DNA of 64,000 nt from Deroplatys truncata. Lineage: Eukaryota > Arthropoda > Insecta > Mantodea > Mantidae. Location: the NCBI GenBank assembly GCA_030765065.1, contig CM060984.1, positions 100,049,488 through 100,113,487 on the forward strand. The letters are read 5' to 3'. Position numbers and translations under genes: made by a program. Below the pieces are notes generated by a model that made no database searches, was not told the origin of the DNA, and saw nothing but the letters and a program-made list of their open reading frames with translations. Every line of letters begins with the position of its first letter. Within the stretch, counting starts at the first letter, position 1. Below are positions 45,940 through 56,689 of the stretch, piece by piece.

Positions 45940-47268
45940 CGAGGGCGGATCGAAAAGTAACGCACAATAACTTTTTTACAAAAAGTTTAGTAGTTAAAAC
46001 AAAAACAAAAATCACAAATGAACTTACACTTTTTGCTTACTTTTCGACATAGTCACCAAGTTTCTCACCACATTTATCCCATCGTGATATCAGGTTCAAT
46101 ATGCCCTGTTCGTAGAAGTCCGTTTCCTTGGAGTATAGCCATATGCGGACTGCTGATTTCACTTCTGCATCTGTCGCAAAGCGTTGGCCGGCCAGGAATT
46201 TCTTCATTAGACAAACAGATTAAAGTCCGACGGTGCAAGGTCTGGACTGTATGGTGGATGCTGGAGCACCGCCCAACCAAATTTGGTGATTTTCTGACGA
46301 ACAGGAGCAGCAACATGGGGCGAGCATTGTCATGAAGAATTTTGACATCGTCAGCATTCATGTTGTGGAGTTTGTCACAAAGGGCACGACGCAACTTCAC
46401 CAAAGTTTTTACGTAGGCTGCAGCATTCACAGTGGTCCCGTGTTCAGCAAAGTCCACCAATACAACATCATGCATATCCCAGAACACCGTCACAAGCACT
46501 TTCCTAGCAGTTCAGTCACTTTGAATTCTTCTTCACTGGGGAACCGGCATGTTTCCACTCCATACTTGCCTGCTTGGTTTTGAGCATGTAGTGGTATGCC
46601 CAGGACTCATCACCAGTGACGATTCCTTTCAGAAAGCTATGCCCTTCTGCGGTGTACCGCGTTAGGTGATCCAAGCTCGTCATCATTCGCTGGCCCTTGT
46701 GGTTGTCTGTCAAGTTCTTAGGCACCCAGCGAGCACTAACTTTACGAAATTTCAACGTGTTATGAACAATATTGTACACTGCACCAGAGGAAATGTTGAA
46801 CTGTTGCGATAAGATTTTGCAGTTTACACGCTGGTCGTTCAAAATTTGCCGCCTCAATGCCTCTGACATTCTGCGGGGTTACAACTGTTACCGGCCTCCC
46901 GGAGCGTTGCGAAATCACTAAGATTCACACGGCTCTCTAGGAAGAATGCACACCACCTGGAGACATTGCTATGGTCCATACAACCTACCCCATACATACC
47001 ACGCATATCCTTGTGAATGTCACTAGTTTATGACCTTTGGGTCACAAATATCGAACCACACCTCTCTGCTCTTCACATGTGGACGACAGTAACATGCGCG
47101 CCATCTTTGTTGCGTAGTTCACGCTTCTCTTGCTAGAGCTGCACATGAAACAAAAATTCCCGCTGTAGTGAAAACTTCGAACTATATCTGTGTAAAATTG
47201 CAACATTCCAACTGCAAATACCAAGGTAGAAAAAAAATTATTGTGCGTTAATTTTCGATTCGCCCTCG
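45940..47268 (-). mobile_element. Mariner transposon, full length, TA target duplication
   Basis: CGAGGGCGGATCGAAAAGTA starts the element at 45940; the right end is its close inverted copy ending CGCCCTCG at 47268. TA flanks both ends (45938-45939, 47269-47270). 1329 bp with one transposase on the minus strand. Confidence 0.9.
46037..47104 (-). pseudogene. Mariner transposase, full length, frameshifted
   Basis: ATG at 47104 (MARMLLSSTCEEQR) to a stop at 46037-46039 spans 1068 bp, 355 codons, the normal mariner length. Readable blocks: KLVTFTRICVVCMG (degraded), NISSGAVYNIVHNTLKF, KVSARWVPKNLTDN, IVTGDESWAYHY (first D), DDVKILHDNARP (second D), HPPYSPDLAPSDF (third D) and GILNLISRWDKCGEKLGDYV. 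All three catalytic Asp of the DD34D triad can be read, and only a few frameshifts (near 46870-46960, 46500 and 46300) break the frame. It cuts and pastes its TIR-bounded element into TA sites when intact. Confidence 0.9.
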
Positions 47269-47270
47269 TA

Positions 47271-47729
47271 CATTCGAGTGCATGGAGTCTCTACCTGTTA
47301 CCTGGTTCTGGCATTCCACTTATCGTTTGTCTTACTCCCCCCATTTTTTCTTCGCACTTGAGTCTGCAACCGACCCTGTGTTCATAGGTTAAAGTTTGAA
47401 TGCCAGACACACGTTCTGTGCACTCGACTGCACATGGTGAGGAAATCATTAACAACTTATATACAGTATAATATTTAACCATATTTGTATATGTATCCTG
47501 AATCCAAGGTAAAAAGAATGCTAGCCACCATTTCGATTAAACAGAGCTGTTCAAAACTGCATGCTGTATTTCAAGCATTATCTAAGAAAATAGCTTAGAT
47601 AATGCTTTCAGTGCTGAGAGTTACTACAGAACGGATACTGCATACAAAATAACGAAAGCGATATCAAATTCTTCTCATACTGTTCGCTTTTGAATGGGTA
47701 ACTGTTGCTTGTTTGAATACAAAATAGCA
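47271..47729. other. No gene recognised
   Basis: Short AT-rich stretch. The palindrome-like TTATCTAAGAAAATAGCTTAGATAATG at about 47579 is a perfect inverted repeat, TTATCTAAG/CTTAGATAA, with a short loop, of unknown role. Confidence 0.4.
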
Positions 47730-47734
47730 TTTTT

Positions 47735-48612
47735 ACTTTTTCAACTGCTTACTTGAGGCACACAGATATTGCATGCGACTAAATAATTCGATATCGAAAT
47801 TCTCCTGAAAATGAATATTTTGAGGTCCCCTTAATATAAAAATTAATCTGTTACATTCATATGGATTTTTCTAATTACTGTAGTTATCTTTATATCTCTT
47901 TTACAAAATATTCTTACAAAAGATGCTTATTTTTTATCCATTTTATGTCAATCGAGATAAACGTTTGCAAAAACGGTTTCATCATATATTTTTTTTGTAG
48001 GTACAAGCTGGATATAGGAGGCTGAAGCGCTAGTCAAATCTTTAAAAAGTGGGCCGCTGTATACTGCTTTTGAAATTCAATACCCTTTGCATCACGTGAA
48101 TCAATATCACTTCAAAAGGTATGACTGGACAATTCAAACCAATAGCAAGGAATATCTCAGAAACCCAAAATTATTATTATTAGACTTGAGTTACGATTTT
48201 AACAAGATCTGTATTTTTTATATGGTTATGATTTGTGTGTCTCCTACAGTTATGCAAAATTCATTCAGATGAAGAGGACTTCACAGACTATTCAGAGAAA
48301 ATTCAAGAATACATTTTATTAATCATGTACATATGTTGCATATGGTATTTCAATCAAAACCGTTAAGTCATTTCTGAGAAAATAAAAAATAACAAAAATT
48401 TCCAGTATGAAAGGTATTTGGGGTGGAGGGATTTTCGTCAATATCTTCATATCGTATTTTTGGAAGATACTGAGCTTAATTACCAACTTTGGTTTTTATC
48501 CGACTCCTAGTTTTTTCAGCATTGCATTTTATAGGTACATACCTATCGATCATTTTCTAAAACTGCTTTGTTTTTTATTCTGGGCTAAAAATGTGTAGGT
48601 GGTAGAGAAAGT
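47735..48612 (-). repeat. Repeat A, two diverged fragments head to head
   Basis: 47735-47846 is a forward 5' fragment (ACTTTTTCAACTGCTTACTT; TTCGATATCGAAATTCTCC). 47847-48612 is a reverse copy beginning AATCTGTTACATTCATATG and ending GGTAGAGAAAGT. Both are old. Confidence 0.55.
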
Positions 48613-49202
48613 AATAATTAGAATACGACTATAAAGTAAATAATATAGTCTTCCTTTCTCAATTAAAAATCCTGCTCAAATCTAACTGGCATGCGACCTC
48701 CTGTAGACAAAAGACCAACAAGGGAAGATCAATTCTTCAGTATTCGTTCATTTTTGGTTTTGCCTTTTTACGTAAAATTGCTACTTTAAAATATAGAAAC
48801 GGAGTGAGGGAGGAACAGGTTTACAGTAAAAGCGACAACTCGAAATGTTCGTCACAAAGGTTATTTCATTCTGTAGTGGTGGGGTAAGTTAAGGATATGA
48901 CAAGGTTTTGTAGTCGTGAAACGAATATTACGTTACCGCGTAGGGAAAAATCCCACAATGCCGCTCTTTCACAGCCAGGCATGTTACAATGCGCGCATAT
49001 TCCCCTTCTGAACATGCAAAACAAGCTCCGTTACCCGTCAAATTCTTGTTATTATTAAGAGCTTTTAACACTTTGAACATTGCTTAAAACTTCGATAAGT
49101 GCTTGAATTTGCTGCAAGGCTATATAAAAGCATCTTGCACTAATTACCGAAAATTCTTAAACAAGAAGGGACTTGTGACAGTTCACATATAGCAGGGAAG
49201 TA
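48613..49202. other. No gene recognised
   Basis: AT-rich; nothing supported. Confidence 0.45.
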
Positions 49203-49531
49203 AGAGAACAGCTTTGCCGGATTGTAGTAGAAAACTAGTAAGAGTATGAAAAAAACCGTGATACGATGTAACATAATGAATGTGGCAAAGAGAACTACAT
49301 TTTACACATAGCGACCACTTCTAAAATATTTGACTACTGCTTAAGACCTACTATGTTCCCCTTGTTTTGTATCTGCAAGGGCAATATAAGCACAAACATA
49401 TCTCTTAATAGCTGTTTGCTATGTGCAACATCATTCTCTTTGCCACAGAGAACAGCTTTGCCGGATTGTAGTAGAAAACTAGCAAGAGTATGAAAAAATC
49501 GTGATACGATGTAACATAATGAATGTGGCAA
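49203..49531. repeat. 85-bp direct repeats around a repeat A inverted-repeat segment
   Basis: 49203-49288 and 49447-49531 are nearly identical (AGAGAACAGCTTTGCCGG to AATGTGGCAA). Between them, 49289-49446 is the imperfect hairpin segment of long-form repeat A in reverse orientation (AGAGAACTACATTTTACAC... to CATTCTCTTTGCCAC), without the rest of repeat A. Confidence 0.8.
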
Positions 49532-49715
49532 TATGCTGCCCCTCAGGCTTCAACTTGTAGGCGAACGGATATGAGGTTGTTTAGCTGGTGCAAAACTTCT
49601 GGAATCGTGACCTTCATTGCCACACCAGCTGCCGAGCCTACTGTCCATTCCAAACCAGAGTGCCTTTCACTGAAAACAAACTCTTTGTATTATCCGCGCG
49701 AAAGTAGTTCGCAAT

Positions 49716-49858
49716 CCCCGCCCCTAATGGCTGCTTGTTCCCCCTCTCACGTGCTTGTTGAACATTGTTTAAATCTATAAAAAGGCGCCCTGTGTGAGAA
49801 TCATAGTTCAAAATGCAACCCGAGGTAACAATCGATTTTATAAGTATGCGGCAATAAA
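49716..49858 (+). promoter_or_regulatory. Promoter-like block: GC box, TATA box, polyA signal
   Basis: CCCCGCCCC at 49716-49724, TATAAAAAGG at 49776-49785, an initiator-like TCATAGT at 49801, and AATAAA at 49853-49858. An ATG at 49813 opens a 14-codon frame with a possible donor GAG/GTAACA after 4 codons. TATA to AATAAA distance of 77 bp suits a solo LTR; a short-first-exon host promoter is the alternative. Confidence 0.35.
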
Positions 49859-50344
49859 CATTTTACTTACGTTAATCACAATCCTCGGGCAAAAGTGCAA
49901 CACCCAAATCCGAATCCTCCGAAGGTGACTCAGTTGGCATATTGGAATCAGAATTACTCTCGAAAATAGTGACAAGCTTATTCACACTTCCACAGCACTG
50001 TCGCACTTAAAACAAGTTCCCACATATTATCCTCTTCTATGTTCTATTACGTCTGTTTATATTCCCTGCTCACTTTGGTTACACTTCTCACTGAAACGCC
50101 AGTAAAATCCGATATGTTTCGTAATATGCACTAATGCAAGTGTCGGGTATTTTTCTAATAGTGATTATATGAAGTATTGTTTGTTTTTTGGCACTTTTTA
50201 ACTGTTTCCCTCTTTTGTGTTTTAACGGTTTATTCGCAATATGTCAAAAGAATTTTTATAACAGAAATATTTTGCATATATATTGAAATATATATTTAAG
50301 CGGTGTCCCGCTTAAAGTATCATTAAATTAATATAATTTGAAAT

Positions 50345-50402
50345 ACGAGGGTAAGACAATAAGCATCCGCACACTATTTTTAAGTTTTTGTAGGACGGAC
50401 CT
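50345..50402 (+). mobile_element. Mariner 5' end fragment
   Basis: TACGAGGGTAAGACAATAAG and the following TTTTTAAGTTTTTGTAGG align with the left end of the element at 4325. No partner end or transposase follows in the expected place. Confidence 0.5.
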
Positions 50403-50966
50403 TCCTCTGCCGTGTGAACTAAATACCAACTGACTAAATCACAAGATTTGACCTGAGCTGAGCATACGTGTGTTAGGATATTATGAATGACCGTTCACTT
50501 ATCATATTTCCTGTGTTACGCAAAGTGTTTATTCGGTACTCAGATAGCACCTCTGGGAATTCATTGCTGCATTTCTCGTATATGTGGCAGTCATGCATAC
50601 GGTTGGTATTAACAAGCAAGATGCTCTCGGCTTTAGCGCAATAGCACACGAAAATAATATTTTGTAATCTCTTAACAGCTAGTGTATATCCATTACCTTT
50701 AACGATGAGTTCTTATGATAACCGTAATAAAATGTGCAGTTCTATACCTTTCCTACTCCAATATTTCATATTAAAATACATGTATTAAGGAACTATTTAC
50801 GTTGGCGTAAGGGTATGTTCTTGGGTTCGTGACAAGCAGAAGCACGTGCTTATTTTTACATCACAGGGAACTCTGGTTTGGAATGGACAGTAGAAATGGT
50901 TTATGTTTAGCTTAATCAACGAAAGCGATATAATACCTTTGCTTACTCACTGTGCGTAACACATCA
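50403..50966. other. No gene recognised
   Basis: AT-rich; nothing supported. Confidence 0.45.
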
Positions 50967-51056
50967 GTCTGCATAGAAAGTGTCCGCATCTCTTTGTAAT
51001 TTCATAGAGAGCAGTGCCTAAGTAGTGCTTATTTTATACTTGTCATATTTATAACC

Positions 51057-52439
51057 ATGGCTCCTACGTTTTCAATGTTAAGTGCTGAGGTATTACATAG
51101 TCAAAGCAGTAAAATAATTGCAAATGTCCTCGACTTCATGAAGCAAGAAGCAGAGATGAAGGAAGTAAGTTTATGTTCACCCGAGTACCACAGAAGCCTT
51201 AACAGAGTGAAAGAAAGAGTAGCCAAAGCAACTGGTGTTTCACTGAGTCCCGTTTTCAGAGTTCTCAAAGATAAGAAAAAATATATGGATGAAAGAATAC
51301 CATTTGACACACAGGGAAGAAACATAAGGTCCCTAAACGTATTACAGAAATAGACGATTTCAACAAATGCGTCATTCGGCACACGATTTACAATTTCTAC
51401 GTGGAAGTAAAAACTGTGCTATCAATAAGCAGATTGCTCATCAAGCTGAAAGACAGCATAAATTTTTAAGGTGGTGCTACAAATCTTAGAAAAATTATAA
51501 AAGATTTAGGGTTCAATTGGAAGAAAACGAAATCAAATAGAAGAGTTCTAATAGAAAAGCACGACATACGATCTCAGCTGGAAGATTACCTTAGAGGATC
51601 AATCTATAGTGTATGAATATGAGTCATACATACACAGCAGTCATACAACATCTAAAAGTTGGAGTGACGATAGCGAATTAGGTTTTCGGGCACCTGTTGC
51701 CAAAGGGAAAATACTTATTATCGTTCATGCTGTTGGAAAGATTGGCTTCGTTCCAAATGCCCTTCTTTTATAAGTCACAACAAAAAACAGGAGATTTTCA
51801 TCAAGAAATGAATACAGAAAATTACATGAAGTTAATCAACACCATGTCGATACCAATATATCTGCTGGGTCTGTTCTGGTTATCGACAATGCTTCACAAT
51901 GGTCAACATTCAAATTGAAAAACCACTTACCTCAAATTCCTTGAAAAAAGAAATGAGAGCTTGGTTACTTAGGCGTAAGATAGCTTTAGATGAAAGCATG
52001 AGTAAAACGAAGCTATATAACTTCATTAAAGCCAACAGAGCTCTTCAGAAGTCATACACGCTTGGCCAGATCAAATACAACATGGCTGTAATGTACTTAG
52101 ACGGTCTCCGTATCACCCAGATCTAAAATCAATCGAATTAATCTGGGCTGATGTCAAAAAATGGGTGGCCTGCAGAAATATCACTTTTAAATTAGAAGAT
52201 GTGGAGCAGTTATGTCCCCAGCGATTTACAGACATTGGAATGCCAGAATGGGAAAATGTTGAATAAATTGAGAATCATTATTTCGAAAAACATGTAACTG
52301 CAGGAAATCAAATAGAAAGAATTTTCATCCAGGATAATGGTGCAGAAAGTAGCGACAGCAGTGGTGACGGCAATGATGTGAGTGATTCCGCTGAAGAGGA
52401 AGGGCTGTCAGGTGTGGAAGAATTGGAGGCAGATGGTTG
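51057..52439 (+). pseudogene. Tc1/mariner-superfamily (DDE) transposase pseudogene
   Basis: ATG 51057 opens the N-terminal DNA-binding part (SQSSKIIANVLDFMKQEAE; RVAKATGVSLSPVFRVLKD). In shifted frames follow IDDFNKCVIRHTIYNFYV, LRKIIKDLGFNWKKTKSNRR and VLIEKHDIRSQ. The catalytic blocks are: VYEYESYIHSSHTT, where the family has YTDETY, so the first Asp is lost; SVLVIDNASQWST (second Asp kept); and HPDLKSIELIWADVKKWVA (third acidic position kept). An acidic C-terminal tail ends at TGA 52437-52439. Length (about 460 codons) fits the family of insect Tc1-like proteins with a long acidic tail. Numerous frameshifts. Confidence 0.8.
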
Positions 52440-52509
52440 ACAAGTTTCTATATTAAGCGCTTTTTACAGCGGTGGATTTAAATATACTGTATATAACTAT
52501 AAGTTTATC

Positions 52510-52547
52510 AGTGCAGCGCAGTGTAGTGCAGTGCATTGCAGTGCATA
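52510..52547. repeat. GCAGT-type minisatellite
   Basis: Imperfect tandem of GTGCA/GCAGT units, about seven copies, next to the 3' end of the Tc1-like relic. Confidence 0.7.
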
Positions 52548-52579
52548 ACCGGTGTGCGGATATTTGACAATGACTGTCC

Positions 52580-53296
52580 CATGCACCCCTGCATCATGTA
52601 GACGACCGGTAACCTCCTGATGTGGTAAGTAACTCGCTTCATAGCTGCCATTAAGATTTTCACATGTGTAGAGCTGTTGGGCCAATTAAAATAACCTTAC
52701 TGGCTAGAGCAATGGCGGATGGGAGGTTATCACAGAAACCTCAGTGAAACATGCCCCTCCAGTAACTGTCTTAAGTGGCTCCTTGTTTACAAAAAACTGT
52801 AGTGTGACCATAAAAGCCATGCTGTACAGTTATATATGCCATGAATCGAGGCTGTTAAACCATGTTTACCAATATAACCGTTGTGCGGAAAATCTACTTT
52901 AATTTTGCAAGATTCCTCCAAATTTCATGTCAGGCTATTTACTGTGTGTAAAAGTTAGAATAAGATAAATTGTATTTTGAAGCTCCGTCTTGAGATTATC
53001 TAAAACAGTTTTCATCAAATAAGAGTTATAAAACCCGATCAATTGATTCGAATAAAAAGTAAGAGGCAGTCTCGAGTGCCCTGTACTACATATGGAGACC
53101 TGTGCAACGCGTATGATAGGGTTGAAAGAAAGAAAAATAAAGGAATGCTTTTTGGGTAATATTTAAACAGACCAAATATGGATCCTAAAGCAAAAGCAAG
53201 CTTATTACTATTAAATGGCAAGCTTTCCCCGTTCCCCTACAATTCTGTGCTTAAAGGCAATGTGTTAGGAGTAGCAGAAGGAGTAGAAGTACATTC
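52580..53296. other. No gene recognised
   Basis: Mixed composition, no supported frame. The frame at 53039-53221 has no splice or domain support. Confidence 0.45.
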
Positions 53297-53832
53297 GGAG
53301 GGGCCTCTAGAAACCTGGAGTAGAGCACCGCAAATAGCAGCATGACCCTTTTTGCTTCTAATGTAACCCCTGCAAGGGAGGGATGAGAAGGAACACGCAA
53401 GGCAACTAGATTCGCACGACGATGAGCGTTAGCAATGAGGTCCTAACGATTCCAAATGGAGCAAATCCTGGCGTCGGCTGCCAACGCGTTAGAGCATTCC
53501 GCCCGAGTTACAGGGACCCAAACCATCCCTAGGAAAGGGGCTCACAGAAGACCCGCCTTATACCAGGGAGAAACCTTTCCTAATAGCACAATCCACCATT
53601 CTATCGCAACGTCGTCTCCTGTTCCTTCAACCCTAAAACAGATGAAAGGAAATGATGGGAACAGGAAATTCATGGTAGAAGAGGAGCATTCCTAGAAATT
53701 GCGTACCGACCCGGGAAAACCAAGGAAAAAACCTATAGTAAGAGTGGCCGACTCGATGAGAGTCTAACCCTGGATCTCCTGAATGTGAGTTTCATACGTT
53801 ACCGGGGAGACATCTCGCCCGGTAATGTTACC
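53297..53832 (-). mobile_element. SINE family I, reverse copy
   Basis: It aligns with 19412-20091 without the 19745-19900 interruption (shared TCGGAGGGGCC/ACGGAGGAGCT, AGGGAGGGATGAG, CAACCCTAAAACAGAT, GAACAGGAAAT). The tRNA-like head at its right end on the minus strand (GGGCGAGATGTCTCCCCGG, then AACGTATGAAACTCAC) is more degraded. Confidence 0.7.
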
Positions 53833-54053
53833 TTTTCTTGTGTTTTATTCTCACTGATACCCCATAAAACTTTTAATGCAGATTTTCAAAACATCACATA
53901 ACAAGTACTCTTGCAGAAAGGGAAAGAGGAGGAAAGGAGGAGGAGGAGAGGGAGGGGAAAGGTGGGAGAATGAGAGATTGGGATCAAAGGCAGAGAATTA
54001 GAAAGAGAGAATACCTCTAGTTAATGCAATATCGCGTTTTCTACTAGCAATTA
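53833..54053. other. AG-rich stretch
   Basis: Includes a GGA/GAG-rich purine run at about 53915-54015; no gene. Confidence 0.5.
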
Positions 54054-54055
54054 TA

Positions 54056-55743
54056 CAGGATGAATCAGGACTCCACTTTCAGAGGTAGTTCAGGATTACC
54101 TTTGAGTATTTTGGTAAAAGGAACCCATGACCTACGGTGGCTTGTTACAGAGTAATGTTGTAATTATGATTTACTCCGTTTGTTACCGTTGTTTCTGTGA
54201 GAATACCTTAACAGTAGTGAAGGAGCCTATTTAACATGCGATAAACAAAACGTACAACACGCAATACAGAGTAGTGTAACATCCCGCAGACGAAACACAT
54301 ACACTTGTATCACGCGGTTCATTCTGATCTGTCAGTGTGCAGTACAGTACCTAACAAATGCAGAACTGTTCCCTTACAGGTATTGTTCAAAATGTCGACC
54401 ACTATGATCACAGAGTGTGCAGCGACGCACCATCGACTGTCTTACACGCTCAAGGAGTTTGTATACTACTTATGCGGCTGCGATAATCCTAGCAACCAGG
54501 TACATGCGAGTATCGACCGGAGTCTCGTAAACTAGGCTCTTCATATGCCCGCAGAAGAAGAAGTCCATTGGTGTCATGTGCGGTGACCGAGCTGGCCATG
54601 GAACAGGACTACTGCCCACGACCAATCCACTGTCGTCTAAACTGTACATCAATATGATTCCTAACATCGAGTGCAAAGTGTGCCGGCGCCCCGTCATGTT
54701 GAAACCACATAAGATGAAGAATTATCAGCGGCACATCTTCTAGGAAGTATGGGAGGACATGTTAAAGGAACGTTTTGTACATGACTCCGTTCATTGTATC
54801 AGGAAGTAGGTATGGTCCAATCACAAAATCGTTGACAATACAGCCTATACATTCACAGCAAACTGCTGTTGATAGGATCGACGCACCAGTGCGTGTGCAT
54901 TTTCGTAATCTCATACTTGGCCATTCCTGCTGTTGAACATGCCTTCTCTTGTAAACTTGATTTCATCTGTAAACAACACCAAATCAGGAAAATTGCGGTT
55001 TTCTGCACATTGCTGTAAGAACCAATTGAAAACTCCACTCGAAAGTGGAAATCCTCTAGGTGCAATAACTGCACCTTCTGTGCATGATACGGGTGCAATT
55101 GTTGTTCATGTACGGCTCTCTAAACAGCGGATTGGCTTGTGTTCAGAGCTCGTGCAAGCGTAGAATTGTCACCAATCGCGTGTAATACATTCTCTTTTAG
55201 ATTGGATGTTCTGGCATACCTCGCACGACCAGTATCTTCCAGTTTCTCGTAGGCGCCTACGCAGATGCAAAAGTACTGTGATGTGGTTGTTGCCGATGTG
55301 AGAACAGCTCAGCATAGCGTCGTTTGCCGCTCTTCCATTGCATTCTGTGAACCCATACTCAAGGTACATATCGATCAAGTCTTCATCAGTACACCTATTG
55401 CTGTGTATCATCGCTAAGCACAACTAACGCTGCCGGAAAAACAAACCCTAGACACAATCGAGCAGTACTGAATCAAAACTTGAGGGCAACTAGTTAAAGA
55501 GGGCATTACTGTTGTCAACAGCAGGTATTGTGAGCGAATGGAAACAATTTGTTTATAAGCAAGACATACAGCGCATACTCTCGACATTTTCAGTGCAATA
55601 CACATACAAAGCTAATTGGGGCAAGAAACCAACAAAATGCAATTACTCTGTAACAAGCCACCGGAAACCCTTATACCGAAATACTCAGAAGTTATCTCTG
55701 AACAATCTCTGAAAGTTTGTCGGTGGAGTTCTGGTTCACCCTG
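54056..55743 (-). mobile_element. Mariner-type transposon with TIRs and TA duplication
   Basis: CAGGATGAATCAGGACTCCA at 54056 matches the inverted right end CAGGGTGAACCAGAACTCCA (ending 55743). TA flanks at 54054-54055 and 55744-55745. 1688 bp with one transposase on the minus strand. Confidence 0.8.
54374..55411 (-). pseudogene. Insect mariner-type transposase pseudogene, third Asp lost
   Basis: ATG 55411 opens a helix-turn-helix region (DEDLIDMYLEYGFTECNGRA; LRRRLRETGRYWSCE). Next come HPYHAQKVQLLHLEDFHFRV, the first-Asp block LFTDEIKFTREGMFNSRNG (shifted frame), the second-Asp block WFQHDGAPAHFALDVRN, and WPARSPHMTPMDFFF, where the family has SPD: the third catalytic Asp is His. The tail HMKSLVYETPVDT continues to HFEQYL and a stop at 54374-54376. 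Frameshifts separate the blocks. It is dead both by frameshifts and by the D-to-H change. Confidence 0.8.
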
Positions 55744-55745
55744 TA

Positions 55746-56367
55746 TACAGTTTTAAATGCTTTTATAGATAGGATAGTTTCAATAATTATGACATAAGCA
55801 GACCTATGACAGCATCGCAAAGAGAATTTTATTAAAACAGCCTAGTATTTAAGATTAAAATTTTGTTTGAAACATGGTGTGAGTATTAACTTTTTAAATA
55901 TAATATATATTATGTGTAATAATCGTAGAATGTTCAAAAACTTTGGATGAATGATCTAAAATATTCTAAACATATTCATCAGTTCCCTTAAAATCTTTGT
56001 CGGATTACCTTACACTCTCGTACCTTCAGAAAAAGAAGAAGAAAACATCAGATGTATTCTACAAACAATTCTTATAAAAGGTCATCTTTTTTAGACTCAT
56101 GCTAATCTAAATAAAACTTTACAGAAATGTTTTGCTTTGTTCATTTATATGCCACCTTAACATCTAAGTTCATATCGTCAGCTTCGCCTTTGGAACAATT
56201 GCTCATTGGCAATGACGTTCACTCGTTACTATTCGTTAATATTTGGACTTTTTTAAATTGGGTTTTCTTTATAAACATTAAATTCACACACACGTATTTA
56301 CATCTCACTCATACTTCCAGACTTTAGGGAGTAGGGGGAATAATCCTGGATAAAGAAAAATTACCAT
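55746..56367. other. No gene recognised
   Basis: AT-rich; nothing supported. Confidence 0.5.
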
Positions 56368-56440
56368 CTTTCAATCGGGAATCGAACCCATGTCCTCCCA
56401 TTTGGAAGTTGATATGTTAACCACCAGACCACAGAGACAG
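56368..56440 (-). mobile_element. tRNA-derived SINE head
   Basis: The minus strand reads GTCTCTGTGGTCTGGTGG, then 35 bp, then GGGTTCGATTCCCG, a strong A-box and B-box pair at tRNA spacing (72 bp overall). The acceptor stem ends do not pair (GTCTCTG versus ATTGAAA), so it is not an intact tRNA gene. Confidence 0.55.
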
Positions 56441-56689
56441 TCTGAAATGGTTTTATTATGATTTTATTGCGCGTTTCGTTGTAGATACTAGAGGAATACA
56501 GGAGACTTTGTGGTGATTTTGAAATTCCGCTATTTGAATGACCACAAGAAACAACCAAATGATGACTAGAATTTAAGGCAAGGTATAAGTATTTGAAAAT
56601 TCAGGCCATAACAATAAACATCTTGGAAATTCTTAATGTCATAAAAATTTATAACATAAATTGTAAGTTTAACGAGAGGTGCATTTTTT

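Larger units (their letters stand above)
50967..52576 (+). mobile_element. Tc1-like transposon, decayed, probable ends
   Basis: CAGTCTGCATAG...TCCGCATCTC at 50967 resembles the reverse complement of 52543-52576 (CAGTCATTGTCAAATATCCG). These are weak inverted repeats bracketing a transposase pseudogene. Ends are inferred. Confidence 0.45.

Noticed and set aside
56368..56440. Possible functional tRNA gene on the minus strand
   Set aside because: A- and B-boxes are present but the acceptor stem does not pair and the anticodon arm is degraded; a SINE head is more likely.
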